Assembly (NCBI GenBank): GCA_963662155.1
Contig: OY759263.1
Span: forward strand, 25,990,548 to 26,054,547
Direction of reading: 5' to 3'
DNA length: 64,000 nucleotides
Source of the DNA: Lamellibrachia columna
Lineage: Eukaryota > Annelida > Polychaeta > Sabellida > Siboglinidae
Positions 30,401 through 45,500 of the stretch are shown piece after piece. A program made the position numbers and the translations under genes. The notes under the pieces are model-generated. The model was given only the letters and a program-made list of their open reading frames with translations, was not told where the DNA came from and ran no database searches. Numbering within the stretch: the stretch's first letter is position 1; the number at the start of each line of letters is the position of its first letter.

Positions 30401-33400
30401 CTAGTTATTGCAACCAGTTGATAGTGAAATATCACATGATAGTGGTCTGTTAACCTTCAACTTGTAGGCTCTATAAGGTTTCATTGAAACTGAAAAGGAT
30501 TAATTGAAATCTAATCACTGAGATTAGTCATTAACTCAAGATGTGAGAAACCTTCTTTCATTGCAAAAAAACAGTCAGTTTGGCCAGTTAACAAAACCAA
30601 AAGAATCAAAGAACCAATCAATCAGTTCAGCCAATTAACAATTGGGATCAAAAAGGATTAAACAAACCTCACGAATGATTATAACTGTAAATGCATAAAT
30701 AAAACTTAAATAAATCTTAAATATATGTCATGCTCAGATGTGCCATTTTGCATCATTGATTCAGTTGTGCTAATATAATATGTGCAATGTTCGCATACAT
30801 GTGGCATTTTCAGATGTGCCAGATGGTGGGTGGACATAGCTGCACTGATTTGGATGAGCACGTTTCAAATGTTTAGATTCGTGTAGGCCAGTTATGATAA
30901 CCCACACTTGTCAAGGATGGGTTAGCTGAAGGTTTGACTCAGAAATCAGTGCTGATTTTATCATATTGGACATGACCTGTAATGATTTTATCACTTTTGG
31001 GGCTTGCACGTACAACAGATCTTGTCTAATGGCTACCCACAAGTAGTGGTACCCTGTTTTGGTCACTTCCGGCTTGATCTTTGGTCAAAGGTAAAGGTCC
31101 ATTCTTATATAGCGCGGTGTCCACTCCTTTGGACTGTTCAAAGCGCTTTACACTTCATCCCCTGGCAGACCTGTTCTATCCAACGCCAACTCAACTTCTC
31201 TGGGAAGCATTCAGCCACGCTGCAATTACTGTGCGAAGACTATTCACCCAAATGTCCAACTCTGTAGCCAGGTACTCTTATATACAGCTGTGTGAACTGT
31301 GGTAATGTGGGATGAATAAGATTATTCACCCAAATGTCCAACTCTGTAGCCAGGTACTCTTATATACAGCTGTGTGAACTGTGGTAATGTGGGATGAATA
31401 AGATTATTCACCCTAATGTCCTACTCTGTAGCCAGGTACTCTTATATACAGCTGTGTGAACTGTGGTAATGTGGGATGAATAAGATTATTCACCCTAACG
31501 TCCTACTCTGTAGCCAGGTACTCTTATATACAGCTGTGTGAACTGTGGTAATGTGGGATGAATAAGATTATTCACCCTAACGTCCTACTCTGTAGCCAGG
31601 TACTCTTATATACAGCTGTGTGAACTGTGGTAATGTGGGATGAATAAGATTATTCACCCTAACGTCCTACTCTGTAGCCAGGTACTCTTATATACAGCTG
31701 TGTGAACTGTGGTAATGTGGGATGAATAAGATTATTCACCCTAATGTCCTACTCTGTAGCCAGGTACTCTTATATACAGCTGTGTGAACTGTGGTAATGT
31801 GGGATGAATAAGATTATTCACCCAAATGTCCTACTCTGTAGCCAGGTACTCTTATATACAGCTGTGTGAACTGTGGTAATGTGGGATGAATAAGATTATT
31901 CACCCTAACGTCCTACTCTGTAGCCAGGTACTCTTATATACAGCTGTGTGAACTGTGGTAATGTGGGATGAATAAGATTATTCACCCTAACGTCCAACTC
32001 TGTAGCCAGGTACTCTTATATACAGCTGTGTGAACTGTGGTAATGTGGGATGAATAAGATTATTCACCCAAATGTCCTACTCTGTAGCCAGGTACTCTTA
32101 TATACAGCTGTGTGAACTGTGGTAATGTGGGATGAATAAGATTATTCACCCTAATGTCCTACTCTGTAGCCAGGTACTCTTATATACAGCTGTGTGAACT
32201 GTGGTAATGTGGGATGAATAAGATTATTCACCCTAACGTCCTACTCTGTAGCCAGGTACTCTTATATACAGCTGTGTGAACTGTGGTAATGTGGGATGAA
32301 TAAGATTATTCACCCTAACGTCCTACTCTGTAGCCAGGTACTCTTATATACAGCTGTGTGAACTGTGGTGATGTGGGATGAATAAGATTATTCACCCTAA
32401 CGTCCTACTCTGTAGCCAGGTACTCTTATATACAGCTGTGTGAACTGTGGTGATGTGGGATGAATAAGATTATTCACCCTAACGTCCTACTCTGTAGCCA
32501 GGTACTCTTATATACAGCTGTGTGAACTGTGGTGATGTGGGATGAATAAGATTATTCACCCTAACGTCCTACTCTGTAGACAGGTACTCTTATATACAGC
32601 TGTGTGAACTGTGGTGATGTGGGATGAATAAGATTATTCACCCTAACGTCCTACTCTGTAGCCAGGTACTCTTATATACAGCTGTGTGAACTGTGGTGAT
32701 GTGGGATGAATAAGATTATTCACCCTAACGTCCTACTCTGTAGCCAGGTACTCTTATATACAGCTGTGTGAACTGTGGTGATGTGGGATGAATAAGATTA
32801 TTCACCCTAACGTCCTACTCTGTAGCCAGGTACTCTTATATACAGCTGTGTGAACTGTGGTGATGTGGGATGAATAAGATTATTCACCCTAACGTCCTAC
32901 TCTGTAGCCAGGTACTCTTATATACAGCTGTGTGAACTGTGGTAATGTGGGATGAATAAGATTATTCACCCTAACGTCCTACTCTGTAGCCAGGTACTCT
33001 TATATACAGCTGTGTGAACTGTGGTAATGTGGGATGAATAAGATTATTCACCCTAACGTCCTACTCTGTAGCCAGGTACTCTTATATACAGCTGTGTGAA
33101 CTGTGGTAATGTGGGATGAATAAGATTATTCACCCTAACGTCCAACTCTGTAGCCAGGTACTCTTATATACAGCTGTGTGAACTGTGGTAATGTGGGATG
33201 AATAAGATTATTCACCCTAACGTCCTACTCTGTAGCCAGGTACTCTTATATACAGCTGTGTGAACTGTGGTAATGTGGGATGAATAAGATTATTCACCCA
33301 AATGTCCTACTCTGTAGCCAGGTACTCTTATATACAGCTGTGTGAACTGTGGTAATGTGGGATGAATAAGATTATTCACCCAAATGTCCAACTCTGTAGC

Positions 33401-36400
33401 CAGGTACTCTTATATACAGCTGTGTGAACTGTGGTAATGTGGGATGAATAAGATTATTCACCCTAATGTCCTACTCTGTAGCCAGGTACTCTTATATACA
33501 GCTGTGTGAACTGTGGTAATGTGGGATGAATAAGATTATTCACCCTAATGTCCTACTCTGTAGCCAGGTACTCTTATATACAGCTGTGTGAACTGTGGTA
33601 ATGTGGAATGAATAAAATTGCGACCAATGTTCTAACCGCTATGCTACGGCAACCCACAACTTTATTTTCATGTCCTATATGATAAAATCAAAACAGTCAA
33701 ACGTTCAACTGACCCATCCTTGACAGGTATGAGTTATCATAACTGTGGTTAATACAATTGTTTTGTGAGTTTGATACCCAACAATGTTTGCATATTATGT
33801 TATGCCCAGTGTCTGCTTTCTCTACATAAACACACGAACCCAAACAGTTCACTGCATTCCTTTGCCAATGTTCTATGTAAACGCCACTTTAGCCAGGATT
33901 AGCCGACATATTCTCTGGTCTTCACAACTAGACTGACACTGGGTCAAGCAGGGTTAAAGAGCTGTGCACAAAGGGTTAAATCAGCCATTGCAGCTATCAA
34001 GAGTTTCGAGCTAAATGTGTCTGGTCAACTGTGGTGATTTTCTGCAAAGTCCCTGGTTAGCACTAACGGAGATCCACACAGTGTCTGTTGTCAGGGTCTG
34101 CGGGTCTGTCCTTTGGAAGTCTGAGCACGTTATCTGTCGACTTACACAATGTCCAGTGACAATTACATCCACAGTGGCATTCAGAGATATATGGCTGTTC
34201 TGTAGGTAAAGTAATTTGGTCATATTGACATCAGAGGCAGAGCAACCTCATGTGAAGAATTTGACAGCCTCTTTATGTAAATAGATAATGTCACTAACTG
34301 GCACCAGGTTGGACAGTGAATGGCACCTAGGGTTAGTAAGCATTTATGATGCTACCTTGTCACTTTACTCAAGCTGCTGCCGTTGTCATGGTAATCTTTA
34401 TAAATTATATGAGTCTACATAATGTGTATGATGATTCTATGTTCAATAGACTATAGGAAGATAGTAGTCTCCATACTCCAGTCTAGTCGTAGTCGCCCTA
34501 GTGATGTTTACTCAACACCAGTTGTAGGATTCGTCATTTAATAAGTCCCATAAATATAGATACAACGTAATCTGAGTAGTTGCCTTAAACAATAAGAACA
34601 TAACTTGGTCTGCTGTGGTCCCTGGTCTGATACAGTGTCTTACTGCACTACCTGTCTGGCTGCTAAACATAGGCAGCTGCAGCAGAAGTCTGCCACAGCT
34701 GTGATAGACATGCATTCTCCCTGGGGTAATACACAGGTGTAGGAGTGTATGCAATACTATGCTTTTGATGCATTCTGCTGCACAATACACATGTTGACCT
34801 GTGCATTGTGGCGTTATTAAGTGGGTCTCTCTGTGTGGCTCTCTGTTGATTCTATGACTGCCTATAATAGCAGAAGTGCAGACCCATGTTACTGTCAGCT
34901 GATAAAAAGCTTTGTCTCTCTGCCTGTAAAAACCAGTATGGCTTGGGACTTGTTTCTCTGATTCACTCTCTGTTTAGAAGTGTGCCTCTGCTGTTTCCGG
35001 GCAGCTTGGAATGTGTGCTCCAGATAGCAGATGTTTTATAGACTGCCTTGCATTGGCTAGTGGCGCCACTGGTTGTATTCTGGGTGTGCTTTCTTTGGAC
35101 TACTGCGCTCCAATGCAGTGGCTAGATTCTGAGTGGCGAATCTGTTAAAACATGCACGGCTGATGTGCGATTGTCATGCCGTCTGCATCCCAGACACTGA
35201 GACAGAACACTTCTTCCTGGCGCATGATTCAGTCTACTGATTAAAAGCTCGGTGGAATGTTTCATTTCTGTCCAGGTGATTTTGCAGGTGCATTTTGCCT
35301 GCTTCAGTTATCAGTTACATCATGTGCGGGAGATGGATGATTTTGTTTATGTTTGGCCTGGCAGTGTTTATACCAGAGGATGTGCATTGCACCATGCATT
35401 GCACCGTGTATGGCACCACATATTGCACCATGTATGGCACCATGCATTGCACTGAAGCACATTCAAGATTACCATTTAACTAGATAACCCAGCTCTATGT
35501 GAACCATAGCCAGAGGTTCAAATCCAATATCCTTAAAAATTTAGATTTAATAGTGATTTCAGTTTTGTCTGCATTGTGTGTGTGTGTACGCTGGAACGCC
35601 ATCATCATTAGAATCTCTTGTAGCATTTCACTGTAGAAGTGATGTGATCTCCCAGCTTCTGGTGATGTCCATGATGAGCTGTCTCCAACCAATCCTGTCT
35701 CTTGTTGCTTCTCTCAACTCGTCCATCGCCAGCTTTGTTGTATCTCTGACCTCATCCATCCATCTCATGTGAGGTCTTCCTCTCTTCCGCTTACCTTCAC
35801 TCATTCCGATTATTGTTGGCTTTTCCAGCCTGTCGTCTTCTACATGCGTGATGTGCCTGAACTACGATAACTTCTGTTTTGAGATTAGTGATTGTAGTGG
35901 GAGGACCTGGTTGACTTCCTGGCAGATGGACTAGGAAGGTAGTACTCAGTACTTTATTTAAGTCGTAATGTTCCCAGGTATTGTTTATAGCACCAGGATG
36001 ATTATAATGACTTATTACTAGAGAAATGGAACAAGATTAGATACATTTTCACAACAATAGAACACTGTGGCATTGTAACCCTGGCAGGCATCAGGGTGGG
36101 AACAGTGTCAGTTAGCCAAATTAGGAAGCTAACGGAGGAAGGTATTCAGGATGACTTGACACCTGAATGATTCAGAGCTTGAACTATTCAACATTTCCCT
36201 TTAAAATTGTTGATTGAAACAAATTATTTTATTAGCATCACTACAACAGTAGTTTAATTGATTGGACTCTCACCTGTGAGAAAGTTGGCATGCGCTGGTC
36301 TGTCATTTTCCCACGTTATTATTTTGATGCATGTTAGACTGTTCCTTGATGAACAGTTGGCTGGTGTAAAAATTCTCACCTTGTGTTCGTGTGGGGAAAA

Positions 36401-39400
36401 CGGTTGTAAATTGTGGCCTGGTGGAGATTGGGGGCTGTGGACCATCCTTGGCACCAGGGGCTGCTGCGTGCATCAGTACCCCTGACCTGACATTCATCTG
36501 TCAGTGGCTGCATTAATCAATGATGTTACTTGTAGATCTTAGTTTTGGGGACCTTAATTGGCTGTGGATTCATTGGACGGGTAATGACAGGCAATTTCCT
36601 GGAAATGCTCTTTGAAGTTGGCCGCATGCATGCACCTGGTTCCTGGAAAGATTTCCAAACAAGACAGCAAGTGGACCAAAGTACATATAATTCAGTGCAC
36701 TTCTGTACTGTACATTGTGTAGGATATATTATATGCCATAGGTAGAATAGTACTCGCTGCTATCCCTGGCTCGTGAGGATGCTCTAGACCTATTCCACAC
36801 GTTGTAGAAGTGGGATAAAATTACTTTAGTCCCGAAATACCATCGGATCATGAGTTGGAAATGAGATGGACGGTCCTTTTGTCATCACTTGAACGTTCAT
36901 CTTAGGTTAGCAGTTCACCATCTGCCATGTGGTGCATTGCCAGTACTGCCATGTGGTGCAGTGACAATACTGCCATGTGGTGCATTGCCAATACTGCCAT
37001 TGTTGTTGTTTTAGTGCCAGTACCATAATATAGTACTGGTATTAGTGTAATGAATTGTCATGCACTAGATAGAGTACCATGATATTTTATTCATTTCATG
37101 ATATAATTTGGCAACAGGTTACAAAGAAATGTCCATACCAATCAACGTTAGCCATTAAAAATGCGCATAACATTTAACAACTGACAGTGATCTAGGATTC
37201 TCCACACAATACTAGGAATAAGTTTGCTTGCAGAATTGTAACGAGCAAAAAACGGGAATCGTACGGTCAACACATCCAGACAGGGATTACATTTGAAGAG
37301 TTGTCCCCCACCCATATCAGTATCCAGACAATATCCAGACAGGGATTACATTTGAAGAGTTGTCCCCCACCCATATCAGTATCCAGACAATATCCAGACA
37401 GGGATTACATTTGAAGAGTTGTCCCCACCCATATCAGTGTCAGGGTTTCAGAAATACAACTCAGTATTGCTACTGCATGAAATTATTATGTTTTTAACCT
37501 TGCATAAATTTGAGATTACTTTTCAGTGGAACAACGGACTTGATGCGGATTGTAGCAACTGTTGCCATACATACCGTATTGCATATCATAATATTACATA
37601 TATCATATTACTGTATGATTCACATTGTTGTGCTCATGTAATCCCAGTTGCACCCATGTAATCCCAGGTCCAGATATAATAAGAATCGGTGGTGGGCTAA
37701 AGTAAAAGTAAAAATATCTTTTTGTAGGCGGCCAGTGTTGATCAGTCTAATCCATCTTGACATAGCTGTTCATGTGACTAATTACTGCTACATCCTGACG
37801 TGTCAGTTACAATCATAGTAACTGTTACCATCATTTATTTATGCTGATTACTGATTATTTACATTACCTTTATTTTACATGTAATTTCCTGTTTTAATTA
37901 CAAACAGCTGGTGCAAAACATTCCGATATCAAAGGGACAGTCAAAACATGTTTTTAAGTAGGTTTATAAAGCACCCATGCATAACAGATGTAACTGAATA
38001 TTAACAATAACATGAACTAATTACATTCCGTTCGTTCGTAAGTGAAACATTACAGTCGGTTGTCTAGGTTACATTAATTATAGTTGTAATTATAATTGCT
38101 CCCATGACTGTATTTGACACTAATGACACTTGAGATGTTAATATCCATAGGAGTGTCATTAGTGTGTGTACGTTCATCCAGCTGAGAATAGAGAATTTGT
38201 TTCTTCGGCTTTCCTGCTTCTTTGACCTGATTGGTTCAAATGAACAAATGCAATAGTACGGCTCTTCAGTTGATTGGATTTACGAGACGTGCCCAGCGTG
38301 GATTATAATATTGACATATGCACGAAACTAATTCCCCAATGTAATACCCACTGATTGTGACCTTGTTCAAGGTCACATGATCACTGGGTTTCCCACGAGC
38401 CACCGAAATGTTGTTGTTAATCATAGGGTCCAGGGTGGGGTATAATGGACATGTTGGACAGTGAAGGTTGAGTTGTCAACGGTCTCACAGTGACAATGAC
38501 ACCTGTCAACGTGATACCCGCCTTTCGTTGAATGATTGAACGGCTCCACTGATTTTTGTCACTGGTGATTATGGGTTAAAGTTGGTGCACATGCATGCAT
38601 ATTTAGCATGCCTGCGTGCTTTACAACATATTAAACATGAAGATTATAGGGTAGAAATACTAAAACAAACATACACTTTAAAGATAAAATAGAAAATAAA
38701 TAGAGTAAATGTAACAATAAATAATTACAAAACAATGTTTTCACTGGGTTTCTCATTATTTTGCCAAATTCTCTGTAATTATTTTGAACTGCATGTAATA
38801 GCCATGTGTTGTGTTCAACTTGCTGTATTCCATGCCATCTATAAAGTACAGTGTTACACATATTTATGAACTACTCCTTTTAATTTAATGATGGCAAGCT
38901 GATTTTTTAGATTACAATTCAAATACCAATGCATTGAAATGTCCTGATTTGTTTGGTGTACATGGGATGTTTGAACAGTTGTGTAATGTCTGCTGTTCGA
39001 AACCTGACAAATGTAAAGGCCATAAGATGATTTATTGATTTACAATGCACATGGTAATATATGATGGTATATATACAGAGCTAGAACTCAGCATGCCTGG
39101 TGGCTATTATTTACAATGTTTACATACAGACTACCTGCACTGGTAATGTCCGTCATTCAGGGCCATGTCAGTTGACACATCCAGTGTCATTGTGACATAA
39201 CGTACATTTTAACCCATTGCTTCTCAATGGCTACATCAGTAAAATACTTATTCAGACTTGGCAACAACATTTATCTTGTCGGGCATTGCAGCTTTCCACC
39301 AGTTCTGTGTCATCGTCTCGGAATTAGTGACTTTTGTCACTACATGTGGAAGTGACCCTGTTTCATTCATTCAGTCATATCCTCTTGCACATGAGAGATG

Positions 39401-42400
39401 GAGTCCACAGCAGGCTACACATTTACCCCATGTCTTTAACTTCCCTTAGCATAGAGGTAGAATGAATCAACGGTTTTAGCATCTATTCCGAAAGACATGT
39501 GCAAAGTAGGGTGAACGAAATTGCCAAGTTTGGAAAAAACAGCAGCAGGTGGATTCGAACCGTGGTCCTCTTGTTTGACACTCCGACACACTACCACACT
39601 ACGACCATAGTTAGTTTTTTTATTAGTGACCCTGTGTCATTCTGTCAGTAGAATTCACTTCATCCGTAGAAGTGACAATATTATCCTGTGTCACCATTTC
39701 AGTATAAGTGAATATATCATGTACTGTGTCACTACAGCAACAGGAGACACCATGCAGTGTCACGTGTCAGTAGAAGTGATAGTGTCTTGTCCTGTGTCAT
39801 AGTGTCAGTAGAAGTGACAGTGTCTGGTGTCATAGTGTTGGTAGGTGACCCTGTCTTATTCTCTGTTGCAGATCTCTGTCAATGGTCTGGAGGTCCTGTG
39901 TCTGATGATAGACAGATTTGAGGGCAAGTTTAGGAACCATGTCACCTCAGGTAAGGATCAAGAGGTCAGAGGTTGAACCATCAAAAGTAAACACCCTATT
40001 GGAGTAGTCACCTTCTAATCAGTAGGTGCAGATAACTGATATATTGGGGAAGGGACATAGGCAATGTTAACCCTTGTCTTTATGGTAGATGTTGTTAAAA
40101 CCCCTACAGGGTGGAGAGTCTCACAACAGGTCATTTATTGACAAGCTACACTGTACCCGTGCTACTCCATTGTTGCCAGCCAGAATGATTGCTTCGCTGA
40201 CAGTAAATGATTTCCTTGAAGCCATAGTTACCTCTCTATGAAGATCACATTATAATTCAAGTACCTCCTTAAAACTATGTTTACATATCAATAAAGATCA
40301 CATCATACTTCAATGAGCTCTTTAGTTGGTGGTAAAATGATCCAAGAGTCTGAATGCTAAACTAAGCAGTGGCATGTAACTCCCTTAATAACTTACAACT
40401 ACAGTATTTCCCACAGTGGTTGCTCACAAACCGGTGATATAATCATTCATTGATCAGTTGGGCAAACTGATGATCAATTATGAAAATCTAGAAAATCCAA
40501 CACTAGTGTTGACCATAGAGTACTGCGAACCAGCAGATGAGAAGCAAGTTGTACAGTTATGTTCACGAGAGGCAACATAAGGAGCAGACTTAAAACAGTC
40601 ACATTTCCTGTACATAATGGCGTAAACAGGAAACACATGGACTTGATCCAACACCTGTGACTGCATGTAGGTGTGATGTCCTCTTGAATCAAACAAGTGC
40701 ACTTTTATACCTAGTACCAGTGCTGAGCATGCACTGAGCGTAGCTCTGATCTGTTTGTAAGTTCGCAACAAGTGTATGCCATCCACGGACACTTGCTGTG
40801 AAATCTAAGTGTTGTCAACATGTACAAAATGTCCTGTATGAATAAGTGATTCCTCAGCCACATTAGCTGCTGCTATTGAAATTTGAAGGCCCATCCACAC
40901 CTGAAAGTCTGCAACATATCAACTATCAAGTACCAACATGTAGACTGTAATGTTTCACAGAGTGACTATTTTCCCATCATATGACAGAGTCACAGCAGCC
41001 ATGCTAGTAACTTGTTCCGGGCTCTATGTTATAACAGTGTATTTGTTCTTTGCTGTGTACTATTCAAGCTGTCTGCCCCGTAGCGTGTCAAGTGTTACTT
41101 CTAGTAGTTCTACTGTACTGATGATTCAACGGCTGAATTCGCTGGCCCGTTTCACTAAGATAACAATCTCACTGAATTAATCAGTAATGTCCATTAGGTT
41201 TATCTAATTGCTGCAACTAATTAATTTTCACTAATTTGTGCACAGGTATTAATAAATACATAATAATACTAAAATATAAATTAATGTAATTAAATGTAAA
41301 TTATTTTAGATACTGAGCAAAGGTCACATCAGCGTATCACAAAAAGGATGGGGTGGGGATGCAGATATTGCCTTTTGACATGATGATAATCTTAGTGAAG
41401 TAGACGCCAGTTCTGAGCATTGCATTGTAATTAATGGTGAGTAGATCCCCTCACTAGTTCTCTTAAAGGGGCATAGGATATCCCTCCTGCTTAATACTCA
41501 CCTCCAGTTTAATACTCACCCCCAGTTTAATACTCACGCCTGTGTATACTGTCTCATATAATTATTATAGTGGCCATTGTAAATGCTTAGAAATAATGAT
41601 TTAGCAGTAATGCTTTGTTGAAACAATGAAAAAAATTTATTTTATTTGTCGGATTATTGATAATCTGACGTTGATTCAGGTGTGTATACATTTGACTGTG
41701 TTATCCCTCAACACTCACTGCTAAAGTATGGTGCTGAAATTATCAGGCAGTTTAAACCTTAAACTTGCTTCAGGGTTGCAGGGAATTAGTACAGTCTGAT
41801 AACACTAAAATAGTAACTAACTTGTAGATTGGCAGCTTTCCTTCTAGTACATTCTTGGCAGCACAGATAAGGTTCCATTCTGGTCACATGATACAGCTGT
41901 CAGGTCACATGATACAGCTGTCAGATCACATGATACAGCTGTTGGGTGATGTGATATAGCTGTCAGGTCATGCTCTACAGCTGTCAAGTTGTATGACAGA
42001 GTTGCTATGGGCTTTGAAAATCCTTAAATTCTGTTTTGTTCTTTCATGACATTGAAGCCGTAAGATTCTATGTTAGATGATTCTGTGTTTCAAAGAAATG
42101 CCTTTGTAATGCTTAATTTTTAACAGCCAAACATAAATTACAGATGTACCTCTTGACTTTGGTAAATTTGGATGAATTGGCAAGATGACATCATACCCCA
42201 GTGGCCAGTCCTCAGCCCCCCCCCCCCCCCCCCCCGCCAGTCATTGGCTAAGATAAGACCAACCACATCCTGTTGTACTATTCAGTCTTGCCAGTTGATA
42301 CATGAGTACATTTATTTATTATATAATGCAGTTTCCAAAATGTCCACTGCACTTTACATAACATACATGAAATAACTAATATAAAATGTACTTGTACCAC

Positions 42401-42515
42401 ATAGAAAATAACAGTTGAATTATTTGTAAGGGTATGGTTAATTATATATAATATATATATATATATATAATTATTATTATAATATATATATGTATTATTA
42501 TAATATGTATGTATG

Positions 42516-42586
<71 letters not shown>

Positions 42587-45500
42587 CCATATCCTTACAA
42601 ATAATTCAACTGTTATTTTCTATGTGGTACAAGTACATTTTATATTAGTTATTTCATGTATGTTATGTAAAGTGCAGTGGGCATTTTGGAAATATATATA
42701 TTATATGTACATTTAAAACAATTATCCTAACTCAATTAAGTTAAGCTACAGTTAATAAAATTTAATATTAACCAGATAATTTTGTTCAAACTATTCAATG
42801 TTTTGAGAGCATTTCTAAATGATATTGTGAACAAGTGGCTACAATGGCTCATTTTGATGAAGCACTATATACACATTTCCTCTTCAATCCTCTGAACAGA
42901 TAATAAAGGTTTGTGTTTAAGTTTTAGAGAGGTCTGGTCCCTGTTGTAGTGTTGCCAGCTGCTATGGACCGTCTGGGAGATGCCAAAGTACAAGTTAGGG
43001 ACCAGGCTGCTGAGACCATCCTTAAACTGATGGTCCCCGCATCACACCCACAGGTAGGAGAAGCAGACCATCAAGTGGTCTCTGGAATTGATATAAAGTA
43101 ATTGAGCCCAAGTCTGACTGTCATACAGAGGAAAACATACCACAATTTTGTTGATTATATTTTTGTACAAACTATGTTATTTTGTGTTTACTCTCTGTAG
43201 GTAATTACATTTTGTGAAATATCGGACAAGAATCTAATGTTTCGGACAAAGATATTTTATAACATGCTCATGTATAAGATTAATTTACAGATACTACACA
43301 TTTAATACGGTACAACATGACTGAAAGATGTCTTTTTAATTAACAGTTCCAAATTTGTTTATTTCAGTACGTCATTGAGAGGATAGGCAATGCCTTCACA
43401 CACAAACTGTGGCGAGTGCGAGAGGAGATCCTTGGTATTCTGCAGAGAGCCTTGACACAGTAAGTGTCCCAGCATGCACTGCCTGCTCAGTGACGGCTGT
43501 TGTTCATTTTATGAACGGTTGTTAAATGTCTCTCCTCAATTAAATTCTTTTTCTTGTCTCGTTGCAGAAGCATTTCGTTGAAAAACGATCTAATGTGTTA
43601 TTTAGTTTTGGTGAAATCATTGGACAAACTATTACATTATTTTTGACAGGATCTGGTAAAAGAAATTTTAAAAAGATTAAACACAGTTTATACTGTAGCA
43701 AAAGGCTAAATTCACATTTCATTCACCGTCAATATAATAAAATTGTCAGCAATGTCCAAAGCAACAACACCACCCATCCAGGCACCGCCCAGGGTTTGAT
43801 TGTTTACATGCTCATCGGGCCAGATTTTTCTGTTTTATTTATTTATTTGCTTTATAATTCGTTATATAACAACATACACAACTAACCACATAATCTCAGC
43901 CAAGTAAATGGCACAGTTGACAAGCTGAATAAGACGGTGACCACGCTACAAAGAAAAGAAAACCAACCAGCGCCATCTTCGATTTATCGCTCACTCAGTC
44001 AAAGATCGAGCCACATATAAGTCTTACCTCCATATCCATCTCAGAAGAACTTTCATCCGAAGATTCATCCCTAAAATCACGCAAACTTCATCTGCCGTGA
44101 ACATATCTGTTGTACTAGAAACTGCAATTTTTAAAGCCCGCCAGTACTCAACTTCAAACACGATTATCTTCAAAACTTTCAGTACAACCATATGCTAATT
44201 TTACCCACAATTCATAGCTAAGATATATAGAATTCCACTAGTTTTAGTTTCACATCAATCCACCCAATCATGCCACCTCCACAGCCTTTTTTCCCCAGCA
44301 GGCACTTGTGGACGCCGCGGGGGAAACAAGGTCGGGCGCGTGGGGTCTAATAGGATATTGTGTAAACTGTTCAGAGGTAAACATCAACAAACCTGATTCG
44401 TACTGGGCTAAATGAATGAAGGAGGGAGGTTCAACATAGATGACTAGCACATTGATGCGTAATTTGCTGCTTTGGATGTAAAACTCTTGAGATTTCGCTC
44501 TCACACGCGATGCTGTTTCGCATGACTTTAATTATCTAACAAAGACAAGCTGTTGAATGCACAGCGACAAGAACACTTATTTTTTAGTATGTGTAGCATC
44601 TGGGTTATGTGAACGAATATGCAAATTAAGTCGTCAAACTCCAGATTTAACTGGTGCAAATAGAGGGGTCCGTAATATGATGATGTTCGTTATGTTTCCA
44701 TGGTTTACTTTTCCAGATATGGTGCCAAGAATGTGACGCTATCGAAACTTGTGCCAACTCTCTGTAAGATGCTGGATGACCCAAGCATACCTGTAAATAT
44801 TATCCTCTGTTATTTTCTTTTTTGTGTTTTCAATGTGCTATTCTGCTTAACACTCTACATAGTATAATAATTTTTTATCCTATCATCTTCGTCACAATCA
44901 AGTGTTTTAATAAACCACAATTATTTGACCATTGCATGTGTATGACATTACATGTGTATGACATTACATGTTTATGACGTTACATATTTATGACATGTTT
45001 ATGAATATCGCTATTTCCATTCAGTTCATTCAGGAGCAGCTGTCAATAATATCCAACACCTGTGGACAAACTTTATCGAGGTCTGACGTTCATGCGATCA
45101 CAAGACTGGCATAAAAAAAAAACGTAAACGTGATATTTATCCCGAAACATTCATGTTAAACAGATACGGTCAAAGTGCATTTCTTAAATGTGGTTCGTTA
45201 AAACATTTTTGGACTGTGAAGAAGTTTCATACTTTATGTTAAGCATACTAAATTACAGTTTGAATGAAACATGACATTATGATCCATCAGTAATGACTTA
45301 TGTAATAACATAAATGTCTTGGTAGGTTGTGACTTAAGGTTATCAAGTGTTGGAATAAAATGGCAGATATTGTGTTTTTTTATGGACAATTCCGTGCCAG
45401 TTTTGGCCAACGCTTTGATTTAGCTTGGCTTAATGATACAGTGATTCGGTGGATCTGTTGCATGCATAGGTGCGCGATGCGGCCGTCAACACGTTAGCCG

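Larger units (their letters stand above)
24453..39871 (+). other. CLASP: CLASP intron 1, about 15.4 kb
   Basis: The largest intron in the window. It holds tRNA-derived SINEs, the 82-bp satellite, an RTE-like LINE end and several small tandem repeats, listed separately. In 24.5-27.4 kb, 33.7-35.3 kb and 37.5-39.4 kb I see no gene, only short chance ORFs. At 26120-26290 a loose repeat of TGGTGAAATATGACATTTCA occurs. Confidence 0.8.
39951..42931 (+). other. CLASP: CLASP intron 2
   Basis: No gene is seen. It holds a 20-bp repeat near 41.9 kb, a C-run, and a long inverted repeat with a TA-rich centre (listed). ORFs at 40.47-40.79 and 40.95-41.18 kb look like chance. Confidence 0.8.

Noticed and set aside
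31241..33615. Regular repeat array that could look like CRISPR
   Set aside because: Units are contiguous with no unique spacers, in a eukaryotic intron; it is a satellite from a SINE. The 28-bp array at 63032 is rejected for the same reason.
43562..43885. 107-codon ORF after CLASP exon 4
   Set aside because: Codons are AT-rich and no family is recognised. The phase-consistent splice from exon 4 goes to 44717 instead.
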